Source: Phoronis ovalis (lineage: Eukaryota > Phoronida > Phoronidae). From it: a DNA stretch of 10,147 bases. The DNA lies in contig JAOXYB010067301.1 of the NCBI GenBank assembly GCA_028565635.1, positions 1-10,147 on the forward strand. The letters are read 5' to 3'. The translations under genes and the position numbers were made by a program. The notes under the pieces are model-generated. The model was not told where the DNA came from, did not search any database, and was given only the letters and a program-made list of their open reading frames with translations. Below are positions 7,692 to 10,147 of the stretch, piece by piece (position 1 is the stretch's first letter; every line of letters starts with the position of its first letter).

Positions 7692-7877
7692 GTACTCCTG
7701 CTCCCGAAATTACTTGGGAACGAATTGGGGGCCGTATGCCATTTGGGGTGACTGCACAGGGCAATAAATTAATAATTCCAAGTGCACGACAAAGTCATGC
7801 AGGGCAATATAGATGTACTGCGACGAATGAAAATAGTGATGACCTGGATGTCAGAGTGATCAATTTGATAGTTGTTG
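7692..7877 (+). CDS. Exon 7: C-terminal part of Ig domain 4
   Basis: This phase 1-1 exon of 186 bases runs from TTGAATAG to TGgtaagt. It encodes T-P-A-P-E-I-T-W-E-R with the tryptophan, G-G-R-M-P-F-G-V-T, L-I-I, S-H-A-G-Q-Y-R-C with the second cysteine, T-A-T-N-E-N-S and I-N-L-I-V. It duplicates exon 5; differences gather in the D-E region (P-S-A-R-Q-S against R-T-A-R-E-R) and the F-G loop. An open frame at 7736-7975 reads through its donor into intron 7 and is only partly real. Confidence 0.9.
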
Positions 7878-9360
7878 GTAAGTTGACTTTAATATCTTGC
7901 AAACAGTATTTGCAATGTGGCATTGCAGGTAAGAAATGCATGCAAGTATATAGCAATGTGACATCAGAGATATAACTTGAGATATTGTATTTTACAATGC
8001 TGCTTATAAAAATGACATTAATTGTTAACCTTATTTTCACATTGCCAATAACAACATTTTAATTGACAGGGCGGCTTTGAAATATATCATATTGTACTAT
8101 GATACATGTAAAAACAACACTAGGTTTGCTTGCCACTGAGATTTTCTCATTTTACAATTTACCATTTTACTGTGGATGGCTATTAAGACATCATTTGAGA
8201 TATTAAATGTAAATTGTACCTGCTTATCAATCATTATTTGCGATTTAGTATTAAAAGCAATCACCTATGCTGTCACAATGGCTTGAAGTGGTTGTATGGA
8301 TGGATGGGTGGGTGGATGGATGGATGGATGGTTGTTATTATGTGATAAGTTAAAAATTGATTTTTTGAAATCGAGAATTGTTTTGGCAATTTTACTTAAG
8401 AGGTATTGAAGTTCACGTGTTGCCTGAATTCCATGTAGCAATTTGGGATAGCTATCTTACTTAAAATACTCGAAAAAAGAACTCAAATTATGACGAAAAT
8501 CTATTATTTATATGTGTTGGTCATGTGCTATACGAAATAAGTCTCTCTTCAGTGAAATGATAAGTTAGGTACATTTAGCAAGTCATTAATGATATGTCTT
8601 GGAAAAAATAAATAAATTATTGTGACCGTTGATTATTAGGATGTGGTGTACAGTGTTTATAATGATATAGACAATTGATGTGTGTAATAAAATGGACAGG
8701 TTCAACTTTTCACTATACCTTTCTTTTGAGTGTAGGAATTCACAGTAATGTAATGAAAAGTATGCTACTAACTTTAAAAAGTGCTTAGTATTGATTGCAC
8801 ATTACAATAAGAGATGTGGTTATCTGGTGGCTTGAAGTATGTCTTTGTGTTTGTTTTCTGATATATTGTTTGATTACTGAGAGATATTGGATGTAATTAA
8901 AGTGTAATGCTATGAATATGGTGTAAAACAATTACCAAACTTATGTCTCTGATAATGTAGGTATGAATTTGAAGCAAAACCAGTGACATTGCAAAGGGAA
9001 ATCCCTGTCAATCCACCGGTTAGACTTGTTGTTGCTGTCTTTTGTGTCTGCACATGAATCAACTAATTTTCTAAGTTTTTGGGTCGTGTTTCTTCAATAA
9101 TGAATATATTTTGGTGATATTAAGTCCCATGATTTGTATCAAAAATGGGTCACTACGAAATGGTTAGACATGAGTATTTGTTTCAGTTATGCAAAAATAT
9201 TTGCAAGATAGGGTGCAATCTTTTATCCTAGGAACAGTATTTGAGTTGAAGAATGAATAATATATTTATTGTATTTCTGAAATCATGTACTGAGTGTATA
9301 GCATCGATCGTAGTTCGGCAGGCTGAACTCTTGTTACCAAGTGTCATAATTTTATTCCAG
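7878..9360 (+). other. Intron 7 (phase 1)
   Basis: The intron has a GTAAGT donor and a TTTTATTCCAG acceptor. The first 150 bp match the start of intron 5, which is the end of the duplication. The rest is AT-rich with a TGGA microsatellite. A stretch near 8961-9055 is less AT-rich and open for about 30 codons, but has no compatible phase or donor. No other feature was recognised. Confidence 0.7.
8296..8332. repeat. TGGA microsatellite
   Basis: About nine tandem tetranucleotide units, TGGA with two TGGG variants, form an ordinary simple repeat inside intron 7. Confidence 0.9.
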
Positions 9361-9538
9361 ATCGACCACCTACTAATGTGGTTATATCCACTATTGATAA
9401 TCAACGTTCACCCTTTTACTTCGAGATTGGAAAGTATGTTGGCCCCATATCATGCTCTGCTGATGGTCCAAATATGGAATATAAGTGGCGCAAACAAGAT
9501 GGTGGTGAACGATTTGCAGTTAGAGGCGCAACAATAAG
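9361..9538 (+). CDS. Exon 8: N-terminal half of Ig domain 5
   Basis: The exon starts in phase 1 after TTTTATTCCAG and ends in phase 2 at AGgtatgg. It encodes R-P-P-T-N-V-V-I-S, then G-P-I-S-C-S-A-D-G with the first cysteine, Y-K-W-R-K-Q-D-G-G with the core tryptophan, and F-A-V-R-G-A-T-I. Its layout and intron position match exon 2 (R-G-G-T-L before the split codon). The partner exon with the second cysteine should therefore begin with two bases of neither-stop context in phase 2 beyond 10147; it was not found in the remaining window. The overlapping + frame from 9253 and minus frame 9450-9800 are shadows. Confidence 0.83.
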
Positions 9539-10147
9539 GTATGGGGTTTAATAGATTGTTAAATTTGTTGACTTTTGTCATGTTTGACAAGACTGATATA
9601 TAATGTGTTGAAGCACAACAGAGACTTCTTGTGCATGCCTGTTCCAGTTCCCTGCTATTGTTGATGCTTAGAATTTTCCATTTGATATGTCTTATAGTAT
9701 TTAATCCCAGGGGAGCTTGTGACGATGTTGTGTCTAATTTCTTTTTGGGTTGGATTAGAAGAAGCGTGAAGAAATTACAGTGAATACGTATTACATACAA
9801 CCCCTTTCATATTTGAATGTATTACAAGATTGAAATTTAAGAACAATGAAAATAATATAGATTGTTTATGATTAGATCCTTCTTCTTGCTATTATACCAA
9901 TCTTCCTCCCTATTGGAATGTTAGTTTAATGTGATATTGCCAGTTGAATCTTGACGCAAAGTTGATATATGTTCGTAGTATCGTAAAAAAACCCACTGTT
10001 GTCCAATTGTCTTGTCTTCCCTTTTTATGACCATCACTAGGTAATAGTGAAAGGGCATATAGCCGTACCCTATGCGGCGGCGTATGTAACCTTTTCTTTG
10101 TGTTGCTATAACGGCTTCAGCTTTCGTCAGATCATCTTCGTATTTGG
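9539..10147 (+). other. Start of intron 8 (continues past the window)
   Basis: The intron has a GTATGG donor; no acceptor followed by an Ig second half is present. Most of the stretch is unremarkable AT-rich sequence; the last 95 bases are a repeat. Confidence 0.65.
10053..10147 (+). repeat. Start of another copy of the intron-6 repeat
   Basis: GGGCATATAG (10053-10062), CGTATGTAAC (10081-10090), then ATAAC.GCTTC and TCAGATCATCTTCGTATTTGG parallel GGGTATATAG (5347), CGTATGTAAC (5378) and the ATAACAGCTTC...TCAGATCAGCTTCATATTTAG region near 5405-5450. Order, spacing and strand agree, and the shared left start suggests a real element boundary. Confidence 0.65.

Larger units (their letters stand above)
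5030..8030 (+). repeat. Tandem duplication, copy 2 (Ig-4 exons plus introns)
   Basis: This is the counterpart of about 2288-4395, in the same orientation. Homology is strongest in exons 6 and 7 and their immediate flanks. The copy is about 0.9 kb longer, chiefly because intron 6 contains a repeat array not present in intron 4. It lacks the three palindromic insertions found in copy 1. Confidence 0.8.
685..9538 (+). other. Partial gene for a multi-Ig-domain protein (8 exons, both ends missing)
   Basis: Eight + strand exons (685-782, 1606-1768, 2090-2193, 2765-2857, 3980-4171, 5165-5254, 7692-7877, 9361-9538) have AG/GT borders and compatible phases at every junction. They sum to 1104 bases, about 368 codons, with no stop. 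The product has half an Ig domain, three whole Ig domains and another half, each with the expected Cys, Trp and D-A-G-x-Y-x-C or H-A-G-x-Y-x-C landmarks. Such arrays occur in extracellular matrix proteins (perlecan, hemicentin), adhesion molecules and receptors. The W-x-K-E-G-G-x-L-P-P pattern of Ig-2 recalls perlecan domain IV, which is an inference from motif style only. An extracellular location is likely because Ig domains contain disulfides, but no signal peptide, membrane segment, start or stop lies in the window. The exact family remains open. Confidence 0.85.

Noticed and set aside
8961-9055. Possible extra exon after a GATAATGTAG acceptor-like site (frame beginning Y-E-F-E-A-K-P-V)
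   Set aside because: Usable only in phase 2, while exon 7 ends in phase 1; no convincing donor before the TGA, and no Ig landmarks. Joining exon 7 directly to exon 8 is already in phase.
9450-9800. 116-codon minus strand open frame, the longest in the window
   Set aside because: It is antisense to exon 8, which has a well-supported Ig reading with correct splice borders; the antisense peptide has no recognisable motif.

Overview
The window is a piece of an animal (metazoan) nuclear genome, most likely from an invertebrate. It is AT-rich and dominated by introns and repeats. Only about 1.1 kb is convincingly coding, and all of that lies on the + strand. The coding part is eight exons of one gene that continues beyond both window edges. 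The exons carry GT..AG borders, their phases agree at every junction, and together they give 1104 coding bases read without a stop. The product is a chain of immunoglobulin (I-set-like) domains: the second half of one domain, three complete domains, and the first half of a fifth. The style (W..EGG..LP..., DAG.Y.C.A) is that of large secreted or cell-surface proteins such as perlecan or hemicentin, but the orthologue cannot be named from five domains. No signal peptide, membrane segment, start codon or stop codon is present.

Layout: 1-684 is non-coding, with short direct repeats and a degenerate repeat. Exon 1 (685-782) ends Ig-1. Intron 1 carries a transposon-like element (1210-1563). Exons 2 and 3 (1606-1768, 2090-2193) form Ig-2. 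Intron 3 holds three very small palindromic insertions (2338-2374, 2499-2548, 2694-2732), each flanked by a 7-bp direct repeat. Exons 4 and 5 (2765-2857, 3980-4171) form Ig-3, and exons 6 and 7 (5165-5254, 7692-7877) form Ig-4. These two domains and their introns are a tandem duplication, about 2288-4395 against 5030-8030. Between them sits a 388-bp inverted-repeat element (4511-4898). Intron 6 has been enlarged by a degenerate tandem array of roughly 200-300-bp units, and a start of the same repeat reappears at the right edge (10053 onward). Intron 7 is mostly featureless apart from a TGGA microsatellite. Exon 8 (9361-9538) starts Ig-5.

The most notable signals are non-coding. First, a family of 37-50-bp hairpin insertions has 7-bp target duplications and recognisable 'empty sites' in the paralogous copy or repeat. 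Second, two larger elements share GGGGGTACT-type ends and an internal period of about 32 bp. The window is therefore a record of an Ig-domain duplication followed by separate repeat invasion of the two copies. No RNA gene, CRISPR array, operon or promoter was recognised.
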